DNA of 64,000 bases from Cocleimonas sp. GTDB taxonomy: Bacteria; Pseudomonadota; Gammaproteobacteria; Thiotrichales; Thiotrichaceae. The translations under genes were made by a program, and so were the position numbers. The notes beneath the pieces are model-generated. The model was not told the DNA's origin. It saw only the letters and a program-made list of their open reading frames with translations, and did not search any database. The stretch lies in contig JAKIUW010000018.1 of assembly GCA_021647365.1 (NCBI GenBank), positions 6,981 to 70,980 of the forward strand, in the 5' to 3' direction. This document shows positions 35,338-43,632 of the stretch, piece by piece; the first letter of the stretch is position 1, and the number at the start of each line of letters is the position of its first letter.

Positions 35338-35366
35338 TCATCCCCAAGTAGTTTTATCGGGGATGA
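35338..35366. repeat. Inverted repeat of TCATCCCC/GGGGATGA type
   Basis: Eight-base arms TCATCCCC and GGGGATGA around a 13-nt loop, followed by CGG. It resembles the element at 8500-8526. Lies 35 nt after the grpE stop and may help end that transcript. Confidence 0.6.
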
Positions 35367-35400
35367 CGGTGTTTTTTGAAGATTTTGTATATCTAACTAT

Positions 35401-35982
35401 TTAGTTTTTTACAACCATCACCATTGCAGGTCTCACCAAGCGACCACTCAGCGTATAACCTTTTTGCATAACAGCGCTCACATGACCTTCTTCATATTCT
35501 TCGCTCGGTTGCATTGCCATTGCTTGGTGCAATTCAGGATCAAACTTCTCACCCAATGGATCAACTGCTTCAACTGAAAACTTCTCCAGCGCTTTATTGA
35601 GTACATTCATGGTTAAACTCATGCCCTCACGAATTTGTTCAATATCGCCTTCTGCCGCCATACCCATCTCAAGGCTATCGGCTACTGGCAATAATTCACC
35701 AACAAACTTTTGCACTGCAAACTTATGCGCATCTTGCACTTGTTTTTCTGCACGTTTGCGTTGGTTATCAGCCTCGGCTTTCATGCGTAAAACGGTATCC
35801 CAGTTTTTATCTGCACTTGCGCGTACCGTTTCTAACTCTTCTTGAAGTGATTCGATAGTTACTTCACCCTCCTCACTCTCAGCAGAATCAGCAGCAACAA
35901 CTTCTTCTGTTGTTTGATCTTCGGCTTGTGCTTTATTTTCATTCTCTTCGAATGGATTTTCGTCTTGTTTAGATTGGCTCAT
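35401..35982 (-). CDS. grpE: Nucleotide exchange factor GrpE
   Basis: Releases ADP from DnaK. 193 residues: acidic, disordered N-terminus (about residues 1-45), a long helix (ELETVRASADKNWDTVLRMK...RKRAEKQVQDAHKFA) and a C-terminal beta domain with KFSVEAVDPLGEKFDPELHQA and the GYTLSGRLVRPAMVMV signature. Upstream of dnaK with its own sigma-32-like promoter. Confidence 0.97.
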   Translation of the reverse strand: MSQSKQDENPFEENENKAQAEDQTTEEVVAADSAESEEGEVTIESLQEELETVRASADKNWDTVLRMKAEADNQRKRAEKQVQDAHKFAVQKFVGELLPVADSLEMGMAAEGDIEQIREGMSLTMNVLNKALEKFSVEAVDPLGEKFDPELHQAMAMQPSEEYEEGHVSAVMQKGYTLSGRLVRPAMVMVVKN

Positions 35983-36030
35983 TGTTTGCTCTTTTTGACC
36001 AAAAGGTCGTGTGAATTAATGTGCTGTAAA

Positions 36031-36058
36031 ATGTGGGGTTTTTGTAGAAAATTTCAAG
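36031..36058 (-). promoter_or_regulatory. Sigma-32-like heat-shock promoter of grpE
   Basis: On the minus strand: -35 box CTTGAAA (36058-36052), 13-nt spacer, -10 box CCCCACAT (36038-36031), about 50 nt before the grpE start. Matches the RpoH consensus well. No CIRCE element is seen here. Confidence 0.75.
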
Positions 36059-36086
36059 AAAATAATTGAAGATTTTTAATTGTTAA

Positions 36087-36152
36087 AAAACATCATGTAA
36101 AAGTAGGGGGGTGTGCTTGAATTCACACCCCCCTACTTTTACATGATGTTTT
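36087..36152. repeat. Dispersed repeat pair R9 (TAC/TAC, reversed order)
   Basis: The only locus with the G-rich arm first: AAAACATCATG...GTAGGGGGGTGTG, then CTTGAATT, then CACACCCCCC, TAC, TTTTACATGATGTTTT. The C/G tracts face the centre rather than the outside. Perfect pairing extends four bases beyond the standard arm. Lies between the hrcA stop and the grpE promoter. Confidence 0.95.
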
Positions 36153-36157
36153 ACTAT

Positions 36158-37195
36158 CTATTCTTTATTTAGCGCCGCAGACAGCAGTTTGGCAGTAATA
36201 TCCACCACAGGAATCACGCGATCATAATGCATTCGTTTTGGACCGATCACACCCAGCACACCGATGTGTGAATCATCTATTTGGTACGGTGCTGTCACAA
36301 CACTACAATCGCCAAAAACTTCATGCCCTGCTTCGCTACCGATAAATATTTGTACACCATCGGCATCCATGCATCTATCGAGCAAACCGAGTACATCCCG
36401 CTTTTCATTAAAGGCGTTAAATAGCTGGCGCAACTTGGTAACATCGGATAGGTCATCATAATCCATCAAGTTGGTTCTGCCAGCGACAACGTAATCATCT
36501 GATTGATCATCCGACATTCCTGATACAGCCTTCTCACCCAGATCAATTGCCGACACCATCATGGCGTTCATGCTTTTACGCACGTCTTCCATTTCTTGAA
36601 CTAAAATTTTACGCGCCTGTTTTAAATCTTTACCGATTAAAATTTCGCTAAGGTAGTTACTGCTTTGCTGTAATTCGGATGAAGTAAATGCACGATCAAC
36701 CTGAATAATGCGATTTTCAACATCGTTATTTGACATAATCAACACGACAAGAATTTGTTTTTCAGAAAGCTGTAAAAACTCAATTTGGCTAATCGAACGT
36801 GCATCCATTTGCGGCGCCATCACAATACCCGTTAATTGGGTAAGCCCAGATAGCATATTAGATGCCGAATGAATCAAATCACTGGATGATTGATGCTCAA
36901 GTTGAATCTCAAGCCCTTGGCACTCTTGCTCTGCCAAGGGCTGAACATTGACCAGCGTATCAACAAATAAACGATAACCCTGCGAAGTAGGAACACGCCC
37001 AGCAGAAGTATGAGGCGCGTGAATATAACCTGCATCTTCCAATGACTTCATCACATTACGAATCGTTGCAGAGCTAAGATCTAAACCGCTACGCTGCGCC
37101 AATAACGACGAACCAATCGGCTGACCATCGCTGATATAGCCCTCAATTAAGACTTTTAGTAAGTGTTGAGCGCGTTCGTTTAGATCAGTCTGCAT
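36158..37195 (-). CDS. hrcA: Heat-inducible transcription repressor HrcA
   Basis: Repressor of class I heat-shock genes, binding CIRCE elements. N-terminal winged helix LNERAQHLLKVLIEGYISDG, then GSSLLAQRSGLDLSSATIRN and DAGYIHAPHTSAGRVPTSQGYR; GAF-like middle part and C-terminal GVLGVIGPKRMHYDRVIPVVD signature. The ATG at 37195 (346 residues) matches the family; a longer frame to 37267 overlaps the next gene. No CIRCE sequence was seen in the window, so its targets (usually groESL) lie elsewhere. Confidence 0.95.
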   Translation of the reverse strand: MQTDLNERAQHLLKVLIEGYISDGQPIGSSLLAQRSGLDLSSATIRNVMKSLEDAGYIHAPHTSAGRVPTSQGYRLFVDTLVNVQPLAEQECQGLEIQLEHQSSSDLIHSASNMLSGLTQLTGIVMAPQMDARSISQIEFLQLSEKQILVVLIMSNNDVENRIIQVDRAFTSSELQQSSNYLSEILIGKDLKQARKILVQEMEDVRKSMNAMMVSAIDLGEKAVSGMSDDQSDDYVVAGRTNLMDYDDLSDVTKLRQLFNAFNEKRDVLGLLDRCMDADGVQIFIGSEAGHEVFGDCSVVTAPYQIDDSHIGVLGVIGPKRMHYDRVIPVVDITAKLLSAALNKE

Positions 37196-37244
37196 AGGAA
37201 CTAATATAAAGGAGAAAGTGGAATTTACAAGGTTGTTTTTAGCT

Positions 37245-38435
37245 TTAAGCCTTAAAAGCCATGACAAGCGATCCTAAATCATCAGATGAATTACCCGCAA
37301 GTTCGTTGTCATGCCTCGCTTGGCACATTTTCTTATCTGCCACTTTCATCAAAATACCAACACTACTTCCGTGAGCAGGATAAGATGCCACACCAATACT
37401 TGCGCTAAGCTTAAATTCTTTATCTAAAACTTTCATGGGTTTAGTAATAGCTTGTAGGTATATATCTAACATATCATCTACATCAGATAGGTTTTCCTTA
37501 TCAAGAAGAATCCCAACCAGAAATTCTGCACCGCCCATGCGAGCTAAACAATTACCTTTTCTCGCAATATATCTCAGCCTTTGTGCAATCAACTTGAGGA
37601 CTGCATCCCCAACCACATACCCATGTAGGTCGTTGATTTGTTTAAGACCATTCAAATCCATAAATAAGATAGCCAATACTTTGGTTTCTTTCTTTGCACT
37701 TTCCAATGACCCTTCAAGAAGATGTATAGCATAACGACGATTAGGCAGCCCTGTTAGTGCGTCGTGATTGGCACGAAAGGCATTATTATTTGACTCTTCA
37801 GTTTTCTCTTTTAATGATTTCGCGACTGATTCTTTAAGTGTAAATATTTCTTTTAAATAGCGAGTTTGCAATATTTTCGAAGCCATTCCAATAACTATTG
37901 TTGCCGTAAAAAATAATAAACTAACCATAACTTCAAACCATGGTATCTCCTTAGATAACCCTATTGCTGCTACATAGCCAATAATAATTGCAATAAGAAT
38001 AAATGTCGTAGTTACAATACTCAGGTATGACCAACTTAACAAACCCATTGTCATCAACATGATACCTGCAAAATAAACATCAGAAGCATGATCATTCGGC
38101 TGTGCTAGGTAAATCATCACTAAAATTCCAAGTGAACCCAACAAAAATGTCGCCGTCACTATAAGCCCATAGTATTTTATAAAGTTATTTCTATACGATA
38201 AAGAGAATGCGCCAAGCAACATTAAAACCGTAGCCCCTCTTATCATAAGAGCATCCGTCACTTTTATGGAAAGCGAATACATATCAGCAAATATAAAAAC
38301 AAAGTAAAGTGCTGCGCCCAACACACAAAAGAAACGAAACGATTTTATTTTCGTTGGCTCTAAATATGCTTGGTATGCTTTATCTGACTGATACGCTTGA
38401 TGGTCTTCTTCTGCGTTGTTAACCGATTTTTTCAT
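37245..38435 (-). CDS. Membrane GGDEF-domain protein with degenerate GGAEF site
   Basis: 396 residues: a basic cytoplasmic start, about six membrane helices (residues 33-195), a short coiled-coil (KESVAKSLKEKTEES) and a GGDEF domain (DALTGLPNRRYAIHLLEG onward, FMDLNGLKQINDLHGYVVGD). The signature loop is ARMGGAEFLVG at residues 301-305: the third position, Asp/Glu in active diguanylate cyclases and needed for metal and catalysis, is Ala. No RxxD inhibitory site precedes it. It may be catalytically weak or act as a c-di-GMP/GTP-binding sensor. Upstream of hrcA. Confidence 0.88.
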   Translation of the reverse strand: MKKSVNNAEEDHQAYQSDKAYQAYLEPTKIKSFRFFCVLGAALYFVFIFADMYSLSIKVTDALMIRGATVLMLLGAFSLSYRNNFIKYYGLIVTATFLLGSLGILVMIYLAQPNDHASDVYFAGIMLMTMGLLSWSYLSIVTTTFILIAIIIGYVAAIGLSKEIPWFEVMVSLLFFTATIVIGMASKILQTRYLKEIFTLKESVAKSLKEKTEESNNNAFRANHDALTGLPNRRYAIHLLEGSLESAKKETKVLAILFMDLNGLKQINDLHGYVVGDAVLKLIAQRLRYIARKGNCLARMGGAEFLVGILLDKENLSDVDDMLDIYLQAITKPMKVLDKEFKLSASIGVASYPAHGSSVGILMKVADKKMCQARHDNELAGNSSDDLGSLVMAFKA

Positions 38436-38621
38436 GATGTTGGATTATTTTTATTATTGAATCAATGGTAACCCAATGTACAAATAAACTCACACAAATA
38501 CGGATGAAGGGTAAGCTTTATAAACCCTTGCTACAACGCGAATAAACTAAAGTTGTTAGTGCTTGAATTTTAAAAATTACTCACTTTCGTGTAAATTATA
38601 TATCATGTTTCCTAAACAATT

Positions 38622-40403
38622 CTACAGACCATTATCTTGCAACCAATATTCAAAAAGTGCCATGTGCCACAATTTATTCCCTTGAATTCTCGTGTGATGC
38701 TCATCAGGCGCAGCCAATAGTTTTTCAACATAGCTTCTCTGATACAAACCACGTTCTTTACACTTTTGCGAACTCAAAATATCTTGCATAAATTCCAAAA
38801 ACTCACCACGCACATATTTAAGTGCAGGCACAGGAAAGTAGCCTTTTTTACGGTCGATAACTGAATCAGGAATCATGCCGCGTGATATTTCTTGGAGTAC
38901 GTGTTTGCCGCCATTTTTTAGCTTCATGTGGGGTGGCATTTTAGCGGCAAGCTCTACAAGCTCGTGATCTAAAAAAGGTACGCGTGCTTCTAGACCGTGC
39001 GCCATTGTCATGTTATCGACACGTTTGACGGGGTCATCGACGATTAGCATGGTGGTGTCTGCTCTGAATACCGCGTCGATAAACGTTTCGGCTTGCGGTG
39101 CTTCTAGCAGTTTCTTCATGGTTTCTGCGGTGTAGTCTTTGCTCACAAAATTAGGCATGAGCATTTCTGCCATTTCATCATGATCGCGGTCAAAATAGAA
39201 TTGGCGGAAGCGTTCTAAGTGCGTGCCTTTTGCCTTGTTCATTTTGTCGTACCAGAAGTATCCGCCAAAGACTTCATCAGCGCCCTGCCCTGATTGCACC
39301 ACTTTTAAATCTTTAGCAACTTGTTCTGATAACAAATAAAAGCCAATCGCATCTTGCCCAAACATCGGCTCTGACATATTGGCGATGGCTTCTGGCAAAC
39401 GCGTTAATGTCTGTTCATTGGGTATTTGGATTTTATGGTGATTGGTATTGAATCGCTCAACCACGGCATCGGAGAATTCAAACTCATTGCCTTTTTCTTC
39501 TGGTTGGTCATCAAAGCCTATTGAATAAGTTGGGATGTCTTGAATGCCGATTTCATCCAACAAACCAACCAACAAACTTGAATCTAATCCACCTGATAGC
39601 AATACACCTACTGGCACATCAGATACATCATTACGGCGTTTTACAGCAGTTTTCAAAGATTCGTGAATCGCATCAATCCATTCTTCATCGCTTCGTTCTT
39701 CTTTTGGACGAGTCGCATCCAAGGTCCAATAGCGGCTGAGTTGTTGCTCGCCATTTTCTTTTATTAATAAGCTGTGTGCTGGCTCTAATTTACGAATGCC
39801 TTTTATGACTGTCATCGGTGCTGGCACAACCGCGTGCAAGGTAAACTGATGATGTAGTGCTACTGGGTCGAGTGATGTATCAATATCATTGGCATCGTTT
39901 GAAGCTAGTAACGCCTGCGTATTTGATGCAAAGCGAAAACCATTTTTTGTAAATGAGTAGTAAAGTGGCTTAATACCCATGCGATCACGAGCAAGAAACA
40001 GCGTCTTTTCTTTTAAATCCCAAACTACAATAGCGAACATTCCTAAGAAATGCTTCACACAATCTGCTCCCCACTCGGCATAAGCTTTGAGAATAACTTC
40101 GGTATCACCTGTAGAGAAGAAAGTATGCCCTTTAGCTGATAGCTCTTTGCGTAATTCAGGGTGGTTATAAATCGTACCATTAAAAACCAATGCCAAGCTT
40201 AGATTGGAATCAATCATCGGCTGATTGCCTTTTTCAGACAAATCCAAAATAGACAAACGTCGATGCCCGAATGCTAACGAACCATCAGAAAACGTACCGC
40301 CGCGTTCAGGCCCACGTTTCTCAATTTTTTCCATCATCACTTGGATGTGGTTTAGGTCTGGCATACTGCCATCTAGTCTATATTCACCGCAAATTCCGCA
40401 CAT
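38622..40403 (-). CDS. Asparagine synthase-like amidotransferase (N-acetylglutaminylglutamine amide type)
   Basis: Class II glutamine amidotransferase fused to an asparagine-synthase ATP-pyrophosphatase. Cys2 (MCGICGEYRLDG) is the glutaminase nucleophile; the PP-loop is VGVLLSGGLDSSLLVGLL. Blocks such as LDPVALHHQFTLHAVVPAP, IGFDDQPEEKGNEFEFSD and VVQSGQGADEVFGGYFWY agree with my memory of the Pseudomonas enzyme that makes the osmolyte N-acetylglutaminylglutamine amide, rather than AsnB itself. Length 593 fits. Its usual partner (a GNAT-fused ATP-grasp synthetase) is not in the window, so an asparagine synthase role remains possible. Confidence 0.78.
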   Translation of the reverse strand: MCGICGEYRLDGSMPDLNHIQVMMEKIEKRGPERGGTFSDGSLAFGHRRLSILDLSEKGNQPMIDSNLSLALVFNGTIYNHPELRKELSAKGHTFFSTGDTEVILKAYAEWGADCVKHFLGMFAIVVWDLKEKTLFLARDRMGIKPLYYSFTKNGFRFASNTQALLASNDANDIDTSLDPVALHHQFTLHAVVPAPMTVIKGIRKLEPAHSLLIKENGEQQLSRYWTLDATRPKEERSDEEWIDAIHESLKTAVKRRNDVSDVPVGVLLSGGLDSSLLVGLLDEIGIQDIPTYSIGFDDQPEEKGNEFEFSDAVVERFNTNHHKIQIPNEQTLTRLPEAIANMSEPMFGQDAIGFYLLSEQVAKDLKVVQSGQGADEVFGGYFWYDKMNKAKGTHLERFRQFYFDRDHDEMAEMLMPNFVSKDYTAETMKKLLEAPQAETFIDAVFRADTTMLIVDDPVKRVDNMTMAHGLEARVPFLDHELVELAAKMPPHMKLKNGGKHVLQEISRGMIPDSVIDRKKGYFPVPALKYVRGEFLEFMQDILSSQKCKERGLYQRSYVEKLLAAPDEHHTRIQGNKLWHMALFEYWLQDNGL

Positions 40404-40439
40404 GAAGTCTTATCCGCTATAAAAAGAACGGATATAAAA

Positions 40440-40459
40440 GCACACCCCCCCACTTTTAC
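40440..40459 (+). repeat. Dispersed repeat arm R10 (single, truncated, CAC variant)
   Basis: GCACACCCCCC, CAC, TTTTAC and then GCAAGC instead of ATGATG. Lies in the 138-nt gap between the asparagine-synthase-like gene and the M60-like gene. Confidence 0.85.
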
Positions 40460-40541
40460 GCAAGCTTGTTGTATACCGTATCTCCTGTTTTTTAAAAAAC
40501 AAACCAAAACACCGCCTGCGAAAGAAAGAGAAAACTATTAA

Positions 40542-43271
40542 CTAATCAACCCAAACTGTCGTCCCATCTACACTTATTAAAGGCTGATCCATAAGGTTAG
40601 CGCTCGAACAATAAGCAGTGTCTTCTGATTTAAATAAAGCATTTGGCACAACTTCAAAACCAAAGCTTGTTATTTGATCACGAGCTTTTTGACTGTATGG
40701 AATGCCCATCATATCAAAGTAACTGGTGTAATCTAAACCTGCCGCATAAGAATAGGCGACGATTAACCAATCGTTGTTTCTGATAGCGTTTATCTCATCC
40801 AATGTATATCTATCAAAACCAACCGATGCCTTTTTTGCATCCCAATCTTGTTTCGCACGGCTCATTTCTCGTTCTAAAATATGCACACGGGCTAATATGT
40901 GCCAACCATTGTCTACTTTTCCCATTTTTTGTGCGTGCATCATGGCTTGTATTTTTAATAGATATTGTTCACCCAAACCCGCTTTATCCCATAGGTTTGT
41001 TTTAAGATAAACCTCTACATCAGCCTTACCTACAGAGCTTTGAATGGTTTCATACATTGTTTTAAAAGGCATACCCCAGCAGCCATTATCAGCATCACCT
41101 GTATTAGCGGTGTATCTTGATTTTGTGTAATAGGAGAATGTATTCGTCGCTGCATGATTAGGGAATCCTTCAAAGCGCATTTTTTGCAAACTATGTCCCA
41201 TCTCATGTATATCGCCATGACCTATCGGATCAAATGACCAATAGGCATCATAAGGATTGCCCGAACAGCCGTAGCCACAAGCTGCTTGGTCGGCATTCAT
41301 ATGCTTCATTTTATCTATAGTTTCAATGGTTAAACCTTTATTATTTGCCCAATCATGAATTTCAGGGACAACATCAACGCCGTTACCTTTAAAGCCAGCT
41401 AAGACATGCGGATAATTGCTGGTGTATTTTTCTACCGCATTGGCAAGCCCTTCGGCTGTGCCACCCCACTTTTCATCTTCCACCGATGCAATCATTTTAT
41501 CGAGCTTCGAATGCACTTCAAAGCCTGCCGTTGCAACCTCCGCCCAATCGTACTCATTGGCATTTAGTTTTTGCGCAAAGGAGTTGTTATCGGCTGATGA
41601 TGCCCAGTAGGCGTGCTCACCTATATTTTCAAAATATACCTCAACAGGTAAATCATTTGTTGAGAATTCTAATTGTAATGGCCCACCATAAGGTGATGTT
41701 AACTTGATAGTTTCTCCTGATTTGATTTCAAAGTGAGGCGTTTGCAGATATTTAGGTCGGTTGTAATGATTGGCCTCATATTGATGCGTTGCACCTGAAC
41801 GCAAGGTGTTGATAAATACTTTAACCGTTAAATCTGAATTATCATTTCGTGTCACTTTTACCGTTTGACCAGGAAGTGCATAAACACCTGCTGAGCGGAA
41901 TGATTTTTTTGAGGTCAAATTAACTATTTTTGTAATTGGCGTAATATGCGAGAAATCACTGCGGCTAAAGTTACCCATATCTTGCTGTGCAGGATTAATA
42001 TTACGGTAGTTATAAACAGCATGATCTGCGTAAAAAGATCTCATAAAAGTATGATCATCTGTTGTCACTTTATCCATTGGATATGCCACAGTTTGACGAA
42101 ATTTATCGCCAATCAGTGCCAATAGCTTTTGCAAACGATAATCATCCCCTGTAAAAATTTTAGTCTTGGCACTATCTAATCCCGTCATCATTTCACGCAC
42201 TTTTGTTGCTCCCGCTTGAAACCCCGAACTTAATCCTGTCACAGAGGCACAGCCATCGTATTGTGACCCGAAAACACCTTTGCCTTCCGTGCATTCAGCC
42301 CAGTCAAAATGATAGTCTTTTGCTTGAAAATGCGACACCATCGTTGCTATGGAATTATAACCAAGGTCGGTAACATATGCCGTTTGCATTGCTTCAATAT
42401 TATTCCAACTGGCTTTATCTTTCGCCCAATAATTTCCGCCATAAGGCAAAGAAAAATCAAATAATTTAGCAATTGTGTGCGCAACACCGTTATAGGCTTC
42501 GTACCATGTATGAAGGTATAAAATAGGTGTACCCCTGTTAACCTCCTCTTCTAATCTTTCTCGCACTAATTGTGTATTTTCTTCGTCTGTTTGCCAGCCT
42601 GTAATAATTAAGTCTACATTGTTGTAACAGGTAGCAAAATCAGGGCTATTCCTATCACACTCTTGAATCACCCATGAAGGGTAATTTGACGATATCCAAG
42701 CTTTAATATTTGTTTTATCAGAATATGTAAATGATAGCCCTATGGTCTTAGAGACACTTAAAACATCATCTGCATTAGCCGTTATAAGCCACCCTAACAA
42801 ACGCTTGAATTGTGACTCATAACTCAAATTATTTCTCGCTTGAAAATGCTCCATCGGCGCCGCACCAAATGCTGCAAATCGACTGTTTTCTTTTATCCCC
42901 GCAACTGCTAAGGTTTTGCCTTTGTTGCCTTGTAAAATAGGGAATATCTTGTGCGCATCACCATTAATATTAATAAGCTGAGAGCGATTAGAAGCATCAT
43001 AAGCAATAGGCTCATTTTTATAGAGCGCTTTTAACAAAGGCTCTCCAGCTTTTAAACTCTCTATTTCATCTTGCGCAGCTTGCAGTAACTCTACTTCTGT
43101 AATGGGTGTATTAATAACATCACCTGTCCTAAGCACCGTATCAATATTTGATGTACTAGTGGGAGGCAACACATGATCTCCTGAACCATCTGAAGAAGAG
43201 GAACCACCACCACAACTTACAAGCAGTGTTGATACTGCCAGCACAGGCAATAGTTTCTTTATTATTTTCAT
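40542..43271 (-). CDS. M60-like (ImpA-type) zinc metallopeptidase lipoprotein
   Basis: Large secreted lipoprotein, 909 residues from the ATG at 43271. The lipobox LLVSC is followed by a GGGSSSS linker. The catalytic zinc motif HEMGH is at residues 689-693, in a GHGDIHEMGHSLQKMRFEG context with a likely third ligand Glu701, as in M60-like/ImpA peptidases that cut glycosylated proteins such as mucins. A glutamine-amidotransferase-like or lectin-like fold may form the N-terminal half (ITGWQTDEEN, PILYLHTWYEAYNG), as in ImpA. It suggests contact with glycoprotein-rich material, perhaps host-associated or marine aggregates. No GlyGly-CTERM tail: the end is VDGTTVWVD. Confidence 0.82.
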   Translation of the reverse strand: MKIIKKLLPVLAVSTLLVSCGGGSSSSDGSGDHVLPPTSTSNIDTVLRTGDVINTPITEVELLQAAQDEIESLKAGEPLLKALYKNEPIAYDASNRSQLININGDAHKIFPILQGNKGKTLAVAGIKENSRFAAFGAAPMEHFQARNNLSYESQFKRLLGWLITANADDVLSVSKTIGLSFTYSDKTNIKAWISSNYPSWVIQECDRNSPDFATCYNNVDLIITGWQTDEENTQLVRERLEEEVNRGTPILYLHTWYEAYNGVAHTIAKLFDFSLPYGGNYWAKDKASWNNIEAMQTAYVTDLGYNSIATMVSHFQAKDYHFDWAECTEGKGVFGSQYDGCASVTGLSSGFQAGATKVREMMTGLDSAKTKIFTGDDYRLQKLLALIGDKFRQTVAYPMDKVTTDDHTFMRSFYADHAVYNYRNINPAQQDMGNFSRSDFSHITPITKIVNLTSKKSFRSAGVYALPGQTVKVTRNDNSDLTVKVFINTLRSGATHQYEANHYNRPKYLQTPHFEIKSGETIKLTSPYGGPLQLEFSTNDLPVEVYFENIGEHAYWASSADNNSFAQKLNANEYDWAEVATAGFEVHSKLDKMIASVEDEKWGGTAEGLANAVEKYTSNYPHVLAGFKGNGVDVVPEIHDWANNKGLTIETIDKMKHMNADQAACGYGCSGNPYDAYWSFDPIGHGDIHEMGHSLQKMRFEGFPNHAATNTFSYYTKSRYTANTGDADNGCWGMPFKTMYETIQSSVGKADVEVYLKTNLWDKAGLGEQYLLKIQAMMHAQKMGKVDNGWHILARVHILEREMSRAKQDWDAKKASVGFDRYTLDEINAIRNNDWLIVAYSYAAGLDYTSYFDMMGIPYSQKARDQITSFGFEVVPNALFKSEDTAYCSSANLMDQPLISVDGTTVWVD

Positions 43272-43632
43272 TATATTAGGCTTATTTTTATTAGGTTTTA
43301 GAAACTTAAGGGGCCTTTGATCAAATCCCATAAGGTAGAAAACAGGGGTAAATAGGCCTCTGATTATAAGTGAGCAGGGAGGAGAGTGTATGAAAATACC
43401 GATAAGTGGTTATTAAACATCCAACTATTTAAACTCCCACCCCTTACTTTTACTATCACATATGAATTACCTTTCATCGAATATTATGTAATTTCTCATT
43501 TTTTCTATTATAATCAACGGTACTAATCTACCGATAGATCAGCCTTAAGGCACGGTTAAGCTTGCAAAAGGTATGGTTTTCGTGTATTTATGCGCCAGAG
43601 AAATAAAAGCGTATGCTTAAAACTTACACAAT
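43272..43632. other. Intergenic region between M60-like and M23 peptidase genes
   Basis: 361 nt, AT-rich, between divergent genes, so it should hold both promoters. At 43432-43457 there is CCCACCCC, TTAC, TTTTACTATCA, which faintly recalls a decayed arm of the dispersed repeat. A strong GGAGGAGA before an ATG at 43390 leads only to a nine-codon frame. Nothing else is identified. Confidence 0.4.

Noticed and set aside
35163..36160. CIRCE operator for HrcA near grpE/dnaK
   Set aside because: No TTAGCACTC...GAGTGCTAA-like sequence could be found; only sigma-32-like boxes are present.
40542..43271. M60-like protein as rhombosortase substrate
   Set aside because: Its C-terminus has no Gly-Gly motif, hydrophobic helix or basic tail, and it is already lipid-anchored at the N-terminus.
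43382..43417. Nine-codon frame after a strong GGAGGAGA site
   Set aside because: Too short and without conservation evidence to call a gene.
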